Below are positions 26,483 through 34,883 of a stretch of DNA of 57,680 nt, piece by piece (within the stretch, counting starts at the first letter, position 1; each line of letters opens with the position of its first letter). The stretch is from a virus. The stretch covers positions 1-57,680 of the IMG/VR virus record IMGVR_UViG_3300024264_000039. One strand, 5' to 3'. Under the pieces are notes generated by a model that was not told the DNA's origin, did no database searches, and saw only the letters and a program-made list of their open reading frames with translations. The position numbers and the translations under genes were made by a program.

Positions 26483-27136
26483 CTATTGTTTTCCTATTCG
26501 AGGAACACCTGCTTGGTATTCATCCCGTCTTCGTCTTCCCATTTGTTCAATTGAGAATCCTTTGACTGCCTCTGTGTATTTTTTATCATATAACTGGAGC
26601 ATGTCAACGGGTCCTTTTAAAAATCCGTAAGCCTCGACTAGGCAAGCATACAATAAGCCGTTGGGAAATTTTTGACTTAAGTATGTAGTAGTATTTGTAG
26701 ACGATAATCCAGCAGTTTTCAAGATATAATTTATTTGAATTGTATAGGTCGCATCAGGTGTCGGGGCAAAAACCAAAGTGTCCTCATCCCAATAGCTGTA
26801 ATATTTAGGAACCCCTGTCTCTCCTTTAGGGTTAAATTCTGCCATAAAATTAGTATCTCTATATTGAAGAAAATCTCTATTATCTGCAGAAGCCGTGCCG
26901 TCAGAATCTACGATTTGAGCAGATCTTACAATTAATAAATCTTCAGGTGTATCAATAAATCTAGTATTTAAAACTAAACTAGCTGTTGCATATTTTCTAT
27001 TATTATCAGAGTCTACTTCTCTTAAAATTCTAAGTTCAGCATCTTCAATAAAACCATTTAAAATAGTATCTGTAAAAACATTACTAGATACTTCTGTGTA
27101 GTCTATAATTTTTTGTTTTAGTTCTGCGTATGTCAT
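26483..27136 (-). CDS. P22 gp4-like head-to-tail adaptor (217 aa)
   Basis: N-terminus MTYAELKQKIIDYTEVSSN and the helix FIEDAELRILREVD, followed by LPFRF-like strands (RFIDTPEDLLIVRSAQIVD), is typical of the phage tail accessory/adaptor family of P22 gp4 type that docks under the portal. Some gp4 proteins also have muramidase activity; no such motif is clear here. It works with the portal (36415-38904) and gp10-like protein (15750-17666). Its start overlaps the preceding stop. Confidence 0.8.
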   Translation of the reverse strand: MTYAELKQKIIDYTEVSSNVFTDTILNGFIEDAELRILREVDSDNNRKYATASLVLNTRFIDTPEDLLIVRSAQIVDSDGTASADNRDFLQYRDTNFMAEFNPKGETGVPKYYSYWDEDTLVFAPTPDATYTIQINYILKTAGLSSTNTTTYLSQKFPNGLLYACLVEAYGFLKGPVDMLQLYDKKYTEAVKGFSIEQMGRRRRDEYQAGVPRIGKQ

Positions 27137-27996
27137 TAACTTCTCCCGTCCGTTATATTAACATTTAAAGGACCAGCAAGACAACCATTTCCTCCACCAG
27201 GTCCATACACATCTATTAAAAAAGTACCTGGACTTGTAGCAGGTAAATTATAACCGTTTTGATTAGTAATTGTTGGGGGCTGACTTCCACTTGGAGAAGT
27301 TGTGGTATTTAAAGAAACAACATTTCTTGTTCCAAAAATATTGGCTCCTGAACTGTGAGCACTTGCAATAGTGTTAGCAGGAGTTTCTCCTCTAAATGGG
27401 GAATTAGTTCCTCGAACTAAACCTGATAAAGTTTTTGTACCAGAATTATATGTTGTATATTGAATTACTTCATTTTCATATAACCCACTTGTAGAATTAA
27501 TTTTTTCAATCATTATAAAGCCTCCAGTAGAAATAAAACCAAGGTCATCTGTAACAGTCAGAGTTTGAGCCGTAGCATTTATATCCGTTGCTAATGTTGT
27601 AGATAATTCTAATTCTTGAATACTTCTTTGAAGAGCAGTTGTAAGGGATAATAAAGGTTGTTGAATACTCATCAATCTTACTGCATCATTTATTTCTATT
27701 CCACTATTAGGTTGATCAATAACATAAGTTGTAAAAGTACCGCCGCTTCCAGTAGTGATAGGATTGTCTACTAAAAAATCTGGAGTAGGTGGTTCTAATC
27801 TAGCCGGTCTTGGATGTTGTAATCCTTGTGGATCAGCAGTAAAAGGTTTTGGTTCTAATTGAGGTTGTTTAGGTTCATACTCTGAAATATGTACTCTTGC
27901 ACCATTCCATTCTCTAACCATTTCAGTATATGGATATTGCAAACCACTTCGGTCTGAAATAAATAATGCGTGTTTTCCTCTTGCTGTGTTACCCAT
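27136..27996 (-). CDS. Structural protein near adaptor (286 aa)
   Basis: N-terminal HALFISDRSGLQYPYTEMV is a recognisable motif of a phage protein found between neck genes, probably coordinating at the portal or neck; a Pro/Gln-rich linker (EPKQPQLEPKPFTADPQG) follows, and the C-terminal part is beta-rich with DVYGPGGGNGC. A neck or tail-tube assembly role is inferred from position between the adaptor and connector genes. Confidence 0.75.
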   Translation of the reverse strand: MGNTARGKHALFISDRSGLQYPYTEMVREWNGARVHISEYEPKQPQLEPKPFTADPQGLQHPRPARLEPPTPDFLVDNPITTGSGGTFTTYVIDQPNSGIEINDAVRLMSIQQPLLSLTTALQRSIQELELSTTLATDINATAQTLTVTDDLGFISTGGFIMIEKINSTSGLYENEVIQYTTYNSGTKTLSGLVRGTNSPFRGETPANTIASAHSSGANIFGTRNVVSLNTTTSPSGSQPPTITNQNGYNLPATSPGTFLIDVYGPGGGNGCLAGPLNVNITDGRS

Positions 27997-27998
27997 AA

Positions 27999-28940
27999 TT
28001 ATATACTCGGAAAGTAAGTTTTAGGAGAAATGTAAACACTAGCTGAAGATCCATCCTCTTCTAGAGCTCTAGCCAATTCATCCTCATAGATTAATTTTAA
28101 TTCTTGTATTCTTGGTTGTGCATATTTCATAGCTAAATAATAACTTAAACCTGCAACCATGCAAGGTACAAATCTATATGGTACATCTGTTGCATTACTA
28201 TAAGCACCTGCATCTTGAATTCTTTTTTCATAATAAAAATTTATAACATCTCCGTTTTGAGTAGAGCTTGGAGTCAAATAAATTGTTATTAAAACATGGT
28301 CAATAAATCTTTGAACAAAATATTGTGAAGGTTGTCCTGTTGCTGTTTTATTAGATAATGCCTGGTACTGAGATCTGTTTATTTTTTCTAATGGTGAATC
28401 AACATTAGAATTATTTCTAAAAGAACATTCTAAAATTTCTGTAGCTTGATTAACAAAGTTAGTTATAGCAGCTCCATCTGCATGAGTAGCTGCAGTAGTT
28501 CCATTAACTCCTCTTGTTACTCCAGTGAGCTCTAAACTGTTAAATCCAGTGTAAGAAATGTTTTCAGATCCAACATTAATTGTTCCTGAATCAGGCATAC
28601 GATCTTTTGAAGCAATTGTAATTCCAGTGGTTGCAGTTGTAGTGGCTATGGCTGCAGTTAGGGTAGATGTAACTCCATCAGAATTACCGTCAGAGGTTGC
28701 TCTGAAAATTTTATACTCATTTTTATTTGTTTCTAACGTAATATTAGTATTAGCTACTTCCCAAAAATGAAGACCTCTGTTACCCCATTCTTGAAACATT
28801 ATGTTTAACGATCTTCGAGCAGTTTTTAGATTATAACCACTCATATCAAATTGACCGAGTCTGTTGTAAGACTCTTCAATTATCTCATCGATCGAAAACG
28901 TTTTGTCAAACGTTGTAGTGCCCGAAGTAGTGTTGGCCAT
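27999..28940 (-). CDS. Head-tail connector/tail protein (313 aa)
   Basis: N-terminus FSIDEIIEESYNRLGQF, then ARRSLNIMFQEWGNRGLHFW, matches a family of connector or tail-tube-like proteins in marine podoviruses. An inserted beta domain (about residues 85-165, TITIASKDRMPDSGTINVGS-like) interrupts it, and the C-terminal helices (FVPCMVAGLSYYLAMKYAQ) complete the fold. Role in joining portal, neck and tail is inferred. Confidence 0.78.
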   Translation of the reverse strand: MANTTSGTTTFDKTFSIDEIIEESYNRLGQFDMSGYNLKTARRSLNIMFQEWGNRGLHFWEVANTNITLETNKNEYKIFRATSDGNSDGVTSTLTAAIATTTATTGITIASKDRMPDSGTINVGSENISYTGFNSLELTGVTRGVNGTTAATHADGAAITNFVNQATEILECSFRNNSNVDSPLEKINRSQYQALSNKTATGQPSQYFVQRFIDHVLITIYLTPSSTQNGDVINFYYEKRIQDAGAYSNATDVPYRFVPCMVAGLSYYLAMKYAQPRIQELKLIYEDELARALEEDGSSASVYISPKTYFPSI

Positions 28941-28948
28941 TAGTTATC

Positions 28949-29230
28949 CTATGTAAAGGTTATAGTAACACCAGGTGTGTCTGTTAAGTCTAGATAAACA
29001 CCTTCTTTAAATAAAATACCCGAACTAGGACACAGAATATTTAATCCTTCTGTTCCAAATTTATATGTGGCAATTACAGTTCCAGCTGCTCCACCGCTTT
29101 TTAAAACAACGCTAGCACTAGCAACACCTTCTGCTTGAATAGAAGTTACTCTAGCTCTTTGCGTTGTAGGAACCATTTGGCCATCTGCAGTTGCGTGTGC
29201 TACTGATTGGTCACTTGAAAATGAACTCAT
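28949..29230 (-). CDS. Small beta-rich structural protein (93 aa)
   Basis: Compact beta-type protein (TQRARVTSIQAEGVASASV, then GTVIATYKFGTEGLNI). Lies just after a strong terminator (29253-29272) that separates it from the upstream gene, so some transcripts must read through or start between. Probably a virion component; family not identified. Confidence 0.75.
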   Translation of the reverse strand: MSSFSSDQSVAHATADGQMVPTTQRARVTSIQAEGVASASVVLKSGGAAGTVIATYKFGTEGLNILCPSSGILFKEGVYLDLTDTPGVTITFT

Positions 29231-29252
29231 ATTTTTCTCCTTAAAACTAATA

Positions 29253-29272
29253 TGTGGGGCCGAAGCCCCACA
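29253..29272 (-). terminator. UUCG-loop terminator between structural genes
   Basis: On the minus strand TGTGGGGC-TTCG-GCCCCACA forms an 8-bp stem with a UUCG tetraloop, followed by ATATTAGTTTT. It lies 11 bases past the stop of the 29284-29754 gene. Likely an intrinsic terminator or a partial one that grades expression of head and tail genes. Confidence 0.75.
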
Positions 29273-29283
29273 CTAATTATTTA

Positions 29284-29754
29284 TTATAAATCTGCTGCGT
29301 CTTGAACAGAATTATTTTGAATGTATAATACAGTAACTGTACCTACACCAGTTGTACCATCACCAGTTGTACCTGAAAAATCAGCTAAAACTTGAATGTC
29401 AGTTGTACCAACATTAGTTGCTTCTGTATCTAAAACACCGTGAGTAGTTCCTACTGCTTGAACACTTTGTGCATTAATAAATGCATCAGCGTCAGCTATT
29501 GTTCCTACTGAAACACTAGATGCTGCTCCATCGTTATTAGCTGTAGTAACATTTAAAATTACATCTACGATTTGTGAGTTTGCTGGAATTACTGCACAAA
29601 CTTGATTTAAGTGTGATGCACCAGTGATATCAACCTTTACAGACTGAGCCATAGTTACAAAACCTACGTTTGCAATGTTAGTTCCAACAGTTGTTCCTGT
29701 TGTATTTGAAATCGTTCCCGCTTTTACTGGTCCCGAAAAAGTAGTATTTGCCAT
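29284..29754 (-). CDS. Structural protein (156 aa), head or tail
   Basis: Val/Thr/Ala-rich beta protein with VKVDITGASHLNQVCAVIP and QIVDVILNVTTANNDG, a pattern resembling small decoration or fibre proteins. A 166-base gap (29755-29920) lies upstream, with an AT-rich stretch that may hold a promoter, and a terminator follows it: the gene may be expressed as a unit of its own. Good AGGAG ribosome site. Confidence 0.78.
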   Translation of the reverse strand: MANTTFSGPVKAGTISNTTGTTVGTNIANVGFVTMAQSVKVDITGASHLNQVCAVIPANSQIVDVILNVTTANNDGAASSVSVGTIADADAFINAQSVQAVGTTHGVLDTEATNVGTTDIQVLADFSGTTGDGTTGVGTVTVLYIQNNSVQDAADL

Positions 29755-29920
29755 GATTATTCTCCTAGTTAAATTCTACATAGTCTCTAGGCCGTCGACT
29801 ATACTGCGTCCATGCAGAAAATTAATATATTGTATAGTGTATTTTTTATATACTAGATTTGAGTAGAGTGCAAGAGATCCTACAGTGTGGAGTGGAATTT
29901 TCCAACGATATAGCTTTTTA

Positions 29921-30130
29921 TTAAGTAGCTACAGAAACTTGAGGAGCAGCGCCTTCAACGCTATTCTGCCTGTGGGCAATAGCTGCTTCTTCCAGCTTGA
30001 TCTTTGTGATGACTTCTTTAACCTTGTCATCAATTCTGACCATTTCAAGAGTGTACCTATTATTATCTAGGTGCTCCTGTTCCCACTTCAACTCCAAGGA
30101 CCTTTTTGCTTTGTATAGGTCTTGTATCAT
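29921..30130 (-). CDS. Small helical protein (69 aa) overlapping previous gene
   Basis: Charged helical product (MIQDLYKAKRSLELKWEQEH, then VKEVITKIKLEEAA). It overlaps the end of the 30063-30320 gene by 68 bases in another frame, which is long for this genome, but the start is preceded by AGAGG at good spacing. Unknown role in the head region. Confidence 0.65.
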   Translation of the reverse strand: MIQDLYKAKRSLELKWEQEHLDNNRYTLEMVRIDDKVKEVITKIKLEEAAIAHRQNSVEGAAPQVSVAT

Positions 30131-30320
30131 TTATAACCTCTTCAAAAGTTATTCTATTAATCCTAGAATCATAATTTTTTCCAAGATCTTCCCATTTTAT
30201 ACTATTTTCTCCTAGCTTGTCAAGTATAGCTAGTTCTACAGATTTTGCATTATCTTCAGCTAATATTTCAAATTTAGCATGATGATCGTACGCAAAGATA
30301 TTAATGAGAAGTTGTTTCAT
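30063..30320 (-). CDS. Small protein after capsid terminator (85 aa)
   Basis: Start placed at ATG 30320 (MKQLLINIFAYDHHAKFEIL), with an AAGAAAG site upstream; an in-frame upstream start would lie in the terminator stem. The middle is LAILDKLGENSIKWEDLG. No family recognised. It is the first gene after the capsid terminator. Confidence 0.65.
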   Translation of the reverse strand: MKQLLINIFAYDHHAKFEILAEDNAKSVELAILDKLGENSIKWEDLGKNYDSRINRITFEEVINDTRPIQSKKVLGVEVGTGAPR

Positions 30321-30346
30321 AGGTTTTTCTTTCTTATTTAATAAAT

Positions 30347-30369
30347 GAGGCGGGATTGTGTCCCGCCTC
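30347..30369 (-). terminator. Strong intrinsic terminator after major capsid gene
   Basis: GAGGCGGGA (30347-30355) and TCCCGCCTC (30361-30369) form a perfect 9-bp stem with a 5-base loop. On the minus strand it is followed by ATTTATTAAATAA. It sits 11 bases past the capsid stop, as expected for a highly expressed capsid gene. Confidence 0.85.
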
Positions 30370-30380
30370 AAAATTATCTA

Positions 30381-31286
30381 TTAACTGATTCCAGGAGAAC
30401 CGAAAATTCCTCTAAAGTCAGAAACACCAAATTGGTATCTTTCTCTAGCTTTGAATCTTAAGTTTCCAGTATCGAAGTCACCTTCCATAGCTGTTTTGAT
30501 TGGTGTTCTAACGAAATGTTTCATTCCGTTTGGAACATCAGTGATAAGGAAGAACGCATTAGGATCAGTTAAGAAATTGTTCACTCTGTAACCTTGAGGA
30601 ACCATTCCCATTGATCTGATTGCGTTGATATCATTATCAGCAGTTTGAACTCTGCCTTCTGATTTCATCAATCTTTCAGCTTGGAACTGTAACGCAGAAG
30701 GGACAATCATTTTTGTCGCTTTTGCTGCAATTCTTAAACCTCTTTCATCAGTAAACGCTGCAATGTCAATTAATGACTGCTCTAATGAAGTTTCGTTTAA
30801 GTCAGCTGCTACAGTTAAAGTGTTTGACGTAGTACCAGCAATTGTCGGGTGAGCCGTGCTAAATAATGAAACACCATCACCTGAAGTGAAAGTACCGAAT
30901 CCATTAACTAACGGGTTGACCGATTTAACTTGCTTAGTATTAGCCATACTTCTAGCTAACGCTTTTGTATATCTGCTTGACAGTCTGTCATACAGGTTAT
31001 CTTCCACCGCTTCCTCAGTAATCGCGAAGGCAAGAGCCACAGTTTCCATAGTGTATCTTGCAGTGTAAGTTTCTTGAGCATTGTCAAAAACAACTCCACT
31101 TCCTTCAGGTTTTACTTGAGCATTAGCGAAACCAGATAACATAACTTCTTCTTCAAAAGCTCTGTCTGATGTTTCTGTTGCATATATCTCAGCATGTTGG
31201 TTTTCGTATCTTTTGTATTCCAGTCCGAATAGTGCATTCAGGCCTGGTTCTAGTTCTTTAACTAGTTGTCCTCGTGATATAGCCAT
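30381..31286 (-). CDS. Major capsid protein (301 aa)
   Basis: HK97-fold-type capsid protein inferred from sequence type and position: N-terminus AISRGQLVKELEPGLNALFG, long charged helix region FEEEVMLSGFANAQVKPEG, then TARYTMETVALAFAITEEAVED and a C-terminal KHFVRTPIKTAMEGDFDTG. Flanked by decoration-type, scaffold and chaperonin-like genes upstream and a strong terminator downstream. Codon choice looks more GC-rich than in neighbouring genes, which fits high expression. Confidence 0.9.
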   Translation of the reverse strand: MAISRGQLVKELEPGLNALFGLEYKRYENQHAEIYATETSDRAFEEEVMLSGFANAQVKPEGSGVVFDNAQETYTARYTMETVALAFAITEEAVEDNLYDRLSSRYTKALARSMANTKQVKSVNPLVNGFGTFTSGDGVSLFSTAHPTIAGTTSNTLTVAADLNETSLEQSLIDIAAFTDERGLRIAAKATKMIVPSALQFQAERLMKSEGRVQTADNDINAIRSMGMVPQGYRVNNFLTDPNAFFLITDVPNGMKHFVRTPIKTAMEGDFDTGNLRFKARERYQFGVSDFRGIFGSPGIS

Positions 31287-31308
31287 ATTTTATCTCCTAT
31301 TCTAACTA

Positions 31309-31878
31309 TTATACGCCAGCTTGAGTTTTCAAGAAGTGTTCGTTGATCATTACAACAAAGTTAACATGCGATGCAGTTAAATCATTGTTCTTAATGTCTT
31401 TTGAAACACCAACCACTCTTAGTTGTCCAGAAGTTGAACTCAAAGTTGAGTCATCTAGCTCGACACCTGAAAGGTGATCATGTGTACTTCCTGCTGCATA
31501 AGTGATGTCATAATTCATGAAAACATCAGTTTGTGCAGAAGCTGTTGTGTTGTCTGATTGTATCTCAAATCTCTCGTAAGGATCTGAAGATACAAAGCCT
31601 ACGATATCTGTAGCAGTATTAGCTGCTAATAGATGGTTCGCAAACGTTGGTTTACTTGTATTCGCGTCAGTAAAGAAAACGCCGTTTAGAGCTCCTAGTA
31701 AAGAATCACCTGCCGCTGCTACTCCGATAGTTCCAGTGGCTAATGCCTCTACTGGATCTTGACCGAATATAGCGCCTGCTGATGCTGCAATACTAAATTC
31801 TGCTAAACCTTGGTTATCTCTATTCTGACCGATTTTTCCAATTGCTCTTAAGCCGAAAGGACTATCTTGGTTTGCCAT
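31309..31878 (-). CDS. Head decoration-type protein (189 aa)
   Basis: Starts MANQDSPFGLRAIGKIGQ, a signature I know from a protein encoded directly next to the capsid gene in marine podoviruses. It is small, Ala/Thr-rich and likely a beta fold. Probably a capsid cement or decoration protein; proof would need virion proteomics. Confidence 0.8.
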   Translation of the reverse strand: MANQDSPFGLRAIGKIGQNRDNQGLAEFSIAASAGAIFGQDPVEALATGTIGVAAAGDSLLGALNGVFFTDANTSKPTFANHLLAANTATDIVGFVSSDPYERFEIQSDNTTASAQTDVFMNYDITYAAGSTHDHLSGVELDDSTLSSTSGQLRVVGVSKDIKNNDLTASHVNFVVMINEHFLKTQAGV

Positions 31879-31930
31879 AGTTTTTCTCCATTGTTTAATT
31901 TAAATGATGAACTAGAAATTGTTAAAAAAC

Positions 31931-32389
31931 TTATTTCTTCGTACCACCAAAAGTTACACGAGTATTTCTATCAACACTGATAGGCATACTTGGATGCTCT
32001 TCCTTTAGTAGATCGTTGTCAAAGGCATTTTCGTTATCCTGCGCTTGTTTACGATAGTAATCAGCGTATTGTTTTGCGATCTCTACAGATACTCTAGCGA
32101 GCACTAGGCCACCTTGACCGATCACTCCCTTGTATTTACCGTCTTGTACTACAGCATAGTCTGTTTCATTGTATTCATCCGCTCTTACTAGTTCAAAGCC
32201 AGATCTTATTCTGCTTTGTACATTTTTAGAATCGTCGAATCCCATTGACTCAGCTCTAAGCCATCTGTGTACAAATCCTGCCGGTGCAGGGGGTGCATCT
32301 AATAAAGATGGTGGAGCCCAGACTTTTGGTCGAGATGTTTTCTCTCTAGTCTGACTCGCACGTGAAGTTTTTTTATCTTGATTTTCCAT
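31931..32389 (-). CDS. Conserved head-region protein (152 aa)
   Basis: Pro/Trp motif KVWAPPSLLDAPPAPAGFVH followed by RWLRAESMGFDDSKNV, and a C-terminal helix KQYADYYRKQAQ. Sits between scaffold and decoration genes, 3 bases after the scaffold stop's neighbour. I recognise the motif from capsid modules of marine phages; function unknown, presumably head assembly. Confidence 0.78.
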   Translation of the reverse strand: MENQDKKTSRASQTREKTSRPKVWAPPSLLDAPPAPAGFVHRWLRAESMGFDDSKNVQSRIRSGFELVRADEYNETDYAVVQDGKYKGVIGQGGLVLARVSVEIAKQYADYYRKQAQDNENAFDNDLLKEEHPSMPISVDRNTRVTFGGTKK

Positions 32390-32391
32390 GC

Positions 32392-33408
32392 TTATACTCC
32401 TTCCGTGATTTTTAATTGTTCCGCATAGTCTTTAAGTGGCACACCTAATTTTTTAGCAATTGCTACCTGTGAGGGTGTGAGTTTCACAATTTTGCGACCA
32501 GAAGATTTATTAACTCGCGTAGCTGAAGCTACAGTTTGAGTAGGTCTAGTCGATTCCTGAGTTACATTAGTATCAAACTTGTGCGGAAATTCAAGTCTTA
32601 TTCTTCTATCTACCTCTGAATAATATTCTTCAGCTTCGGTATTAGGATCATATCCTTCAATTTCAGTCAATTGTCTGTGTATTACTTTTGCTCCCTCAGT
32701 CATTATTGGATCTTTATTGAACCATTCGTTTTTTCTAGCCCAATCTCTTGCTCTAGAATCAACTTGTCTTGGTACATCCACTTCTTGTTGTTGAGGTTGT
32801 GGTACTGGAGTTTCAACTTTCTTTTCAGCCTGTCTAGCTTTTAAATCAGCAAGTCTTGCTTCTTCATAGCCTAGTCTTGAAATTTCTGCAGTTGCAGCAA
32901 CTTCAGCTTTAAGGTCACTTTCTTCTCTAGCTTTTGCAAGTTTTGCAACAGCCGCTTCCATACCTGATTTAATTCTATTTTCCTTTTCAGCTACAAATCC
33001 TGTATCTAATTTTGAAAGTCTAGAACTTAACGCTTCTTTTTCAGCTAAAACACTTCTTGCATAAATCGTTGCGGCTTCTTCTCTTCGCTCCGACTCACGC
33101 ATTTTTTTAGTTAGTTTAGCTATTCTTCTTTTTACTCCATCAGAGTATTCATCTAATTCTTTCTTTTTTTCTGTATTCTCTTCGCTAGCTTGAACATCAG
33201 TTGGCTCATCAGATTTCGCAATTGCGTCATCGGCGCTACCACCGTCTTCAAGTTTTGTTTCACGTTCGTTTTCATGTGATTTATCCTCCGCTGGTGTTTT
33301 ATCTTCGATAATAGTTTCTTCAATTAATTCTTCTTTAACTGAATCTAACTCTACTTCGGCACCGGGTCCAGAGGTATCAATGTTAACTGGTTTGTCTGTG
33401 TCTTGCAT
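32392..33408 (-). CDS. Capsid scaffolding protein (338 aa)
   Basis: Strongly acidic N-terminus (residues 1-90, Glu/Asp/Thr-rich), a long coiled coil (about 90-205, KRRIAKLTKKMRESERREE onward), a Pro/Gln linker, and a basic C-terminus (KIVKLTPSQVAIAKKLGVP) of the kind that contacts capsid subunits. Position directly upstream of decoration and capsid genes fits. It has no protease motif. Typical for scaffolds of T7- or P22-like phages. Confidence 0.85.
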   Translation of the reverse strand: MQDTDKPVNIDTSGPGAEVELDSVKEELIEETIIEDKTPAEDKSHENERETKLEDGGSADDAIAKSDEPTDVQASEENTEKKKELDEYSDGVKRRIAKLTKKMRESERREEAATIYARSVLAEKEALSSRLSKLDTGFVAEKENRIKSGMEAAVAKLAKAREESDLKAEVAATAEISRLGYEEARLADLKARQAEKKVETPVPQPQQQEVDVPRQVDSRARDWARKNEWFNKDPIMTEGAKVIHRQLTEIEGYDPNTEAEEYYSEVDRRIRLEFPHKFDTNVTQESTRPTQTVASATRVNKSSGRKIVKLTPSQVAIAKKLGVPLKDYAEQLKITEGV

Positions 33409-33425
33409 AGTATCTCCTATGGTTA

Positions 33426-33908
33426 TTAAAATGTATGAAGTATATCTTCGGGTTTATCGATGGTTGCTAAAACTTCATCATCATTTAGCAATCTTACTTC
33501 CCCACCATCTATTGGTAATCTTGAACCCGCATAACGAGCAAAGATAACCCAATCTCCTTTTTTGCACCAAGGACCTTCAGGAAATTTTTGTTTATCATAA
33601 CAATATGGTCCCATTGAAAGAACTAGTCCACATGTAGATGCAACTTGTTGTCTTTCAAGTGTATCTGCTCCTAAAAGCAAACCACCTTTAGTTTTCTCTG
33701 GTAGCTTAAAAGGTAAAACTAAAAGTCTCCAGCCAGTCGGCTGAGGTAATTTTGAAGTCTCTTTTGTTTTTAAACGTTCGTAACTATCAACTTCTTTTTG
33801 ATGCTGTGTTTTATTTTCTGTTTCGTACTTTTCTTCCAAAGCATTTTTATGTTTTGGGATTTCTGTCTTTTCCGATATTGACGACTTTGCCGTCTGCGTC
33901 TTTTCCAT
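33426..33908 (-). CDS. GroES-like co-chaperonin (160 aa)
   Basis: After a charged N-terminal extension of about 55 residues, the GroES fold is visible: GWRLLVLPFKLPEKTKGGLL (mobile-loop side), TCGLVLSMGP, then KKGDWVIFARYAGSRLPIDG and LLNDDEVLATI, matching the usual order of strands in GroES-type proteins. Phage co-chaperonins such as T4 gp31 adapt the host GroEL to fold the capsid protein; the gene lies directly before scaffold and capsid genes, which supports that role. The N-terminal extension is unusual for GroES. Start ATG has AAAGGAG upstream; 62-base overlap with the gene before. Confidence 0.85.
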   Translation of the reverse strand: MEKTQTAKSSISEKTEIPKHKNALEEKYETENKTQHQKEVDSYERLKTKETSKLPQPTGWRLLVLPFKLPEKTKGGLLLGADTLERQQVASTCGLVLSMGPYCYDKQKFPEGPWCKKGDWVIFARYAGSRLPIDGGEVRLLNDDEVLATIDKPEDILHTF

Positions 33909-34098
33909 TTGTAGCTCCTTTGTTTAGCAGGTTGGATAATTCCCCTGAAATATATTGGTAGGCGTGGGCCTGTCCTAACATGTACTTGTATTTTTCCATG
34001 TTGTCAATAGTACCACCGATCATAGCGTCACCAATTTGTTGGTAACTTTCTTTTAATTGTTTTTGTAATTTAGTTATTACGTTTATTTCATCTAACAT
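33847..34098 (-). CDS. Small helical head-region protein (83 aa)
   Basis: Mostly helical (VITKLQKQLKESYQQIGDAM, then MEKYKYMLGQAHAYQYISGE), of a type often found in the head gene cluster of marine podoviruses. Its ATG overlaps the TGA of the 34088-34258 gene, and its tail overlaps the co-chaperonin start. Possible portal- or assembly-associated protein; unproven. Confidence 0.75.
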   Translation of the reverse strand: MLDEINVITKLQKQLKESYQQIGDAMIGGTIDNMEKYKYMLGQAHAYQYISGELSNLLNKGATNGKDADGKVVNIGKDRNPKT

Positions 34099-34258
34099 TT
34101 GCTTTTTTACCTTTATTTACACCTTTCTTAATTATGTAATCTTGTGTGCCATTTGCACCTGTCTCAACTTCTTTTTTAAGACTTCGAAACATGTTTTTTT
34201 GTTTTTCTTCTTTTTCTTTTTTTACTGAAAAAGCTTCCAATACTTTTGTATCTCTCAT
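34088..34258 (-). CDS. Small Lys-rich protein (56 aa)
   Basis: ATG at 34258, TGA at 34088-34090. Product MRDTKVLEAFSVKKEKEEKQ and on, ending GVNKGKKANVR. The stop overlaps the next ATG, consistent with coupling. Ribosome site is poor (GGTGG immediately upstream). It overlaps another short frame (34176-34331); both could be translated. Confidence 0.55.
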   Translation of the reverse strand: MRDTKVLEAFSVKKEKEEKQKNMFRSLKKEVETGANGTQDYIIKKGVNKGKKANVR

Positions 34259-34331
34259 TCCACCAGTTATCCACAGAAAGTATCATGTTGTCAATACCTT
34301 CAAAGGTTTTATAAAGAAATTTATCTAACAT
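34176..34331 (-). CDS. Possible small basic protein nested with neighbour (51 aa)
   Basis: ATG at 34331 lies inside the last codons of the preceding gene and has AAAGG about 9 bases upstream. Product starts MLDKFLYKTFEGIDNMILSV, contains WWNERYKS, and ends with a very basic tail. It overlaps the 34088-34258 gene by 83 bases in a different frame, so one of the two may be spurious. Confidence 0.45.
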   Translation of the reverse strand: MLDKFLYKTFEGIDNMILSVDNWWNERYKSIGSFFSKKRKRRKTKKHVSKS

Positions 34332-34512
34332 CTTCTATTACCTTTAACTTATCTTTTGCTTCAGCAATACTTCCTAAAAGTTTATCTATTTCATCTAAAT
34401 GTTGTGGATGTTCACCTATACCTACAGAATTAGATAAGTAAATTTTTAAAGTTACTTTGGCTTCAGCTATTTGAGCTTCATATCTTTTTTTAAGTGCTTC
34501 TAACATTTCCAT
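34321..34512 (-). CDS. Small coiled-coil protein (63 aa)
   Basis: Two helical parts, EMLEALKKRYEAQIAEAKVT and IDKLLGSIAEAKDKLKVIED, separated by a turn with GIGEHPQH. Overlaps the start of the small downstream gene and the end of the upstream one. Typical of small head-cluster proteins; function unknown. Confidence 0.72.
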   Translation of the reverse strand: MEMLEALKKRYEAQIAEAKVTLKIYLSNSVGIGEHPQHLDEIDKLLGSIAEAKDKLKVIEDVR

Positions 34513-34883
34513 CTTCTTCTAGCCTGACGTAGTCTAGAATTAGGATCTTTAGCAGCTTTAGGAAACTGTTTCATTTGACCGGCACTTCTTGCACAATAAG
34601 ACTTTCTACGGTTTGCAGCAGCTGAACCTTTTTTAACTTTTCCAGTTACTGCTGTTTTTAATTTAGATCCAGGGTTTGCTGCTCTATAAGCTTTGACTCC
34701 TGCTTCTGTCATTCCTGCACCTTTGTCAGTTGCACGAAAATTTTTTTTATTTCTTTTAGGCATTACATCACCGCCTCTTTTAAAGCCAGTAAGCATCTTG
34801 CCGTAATATTTTTTATAACTTTGATTTTCTCCAGGACCACCTTTTATAAAACTACCAGTATATTTGGTGTTAGGCATTTTCAT
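34500..34883 (-). CDS. Basic Cys-containing protein, DUF6321-like (127 aa)
   Basis: C-terminal part KGAGMTEAGVKAYRAANPGS, then RRKSYCARSAGQMKQFP and RLRQARRRWKC matches the pattern of small basic proteins (DUF6321 as I recall) known from marine phages and algal viruses. The regular Arg/Lys content and the two Cys at CAR and WKC suggest nucleic acid binding or disulfide cross-linking in the virion. GGAGGA precedes the ATG. One of four consecutive basic proteins. Confidence 0.75.
   Translation of the reverse strand: MKMPNTKYTGSFIKGGPGENQSYKKYYGKMLTGFKRGGDVMPKRNKKNFRATDKGAGMTEAGVKAYRAANPGSKLKTAVTGKVKKGSAAANRRKSYCARSAGQMKQFPKAAKDPNSRLRQARRRWKC

Noticed and set aside
33250-33265. Half parS-like TTTCACGTTCG in the scaffold gene
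   Set aside because: Only one half of the palindrome is kept; ParB needs both halves.
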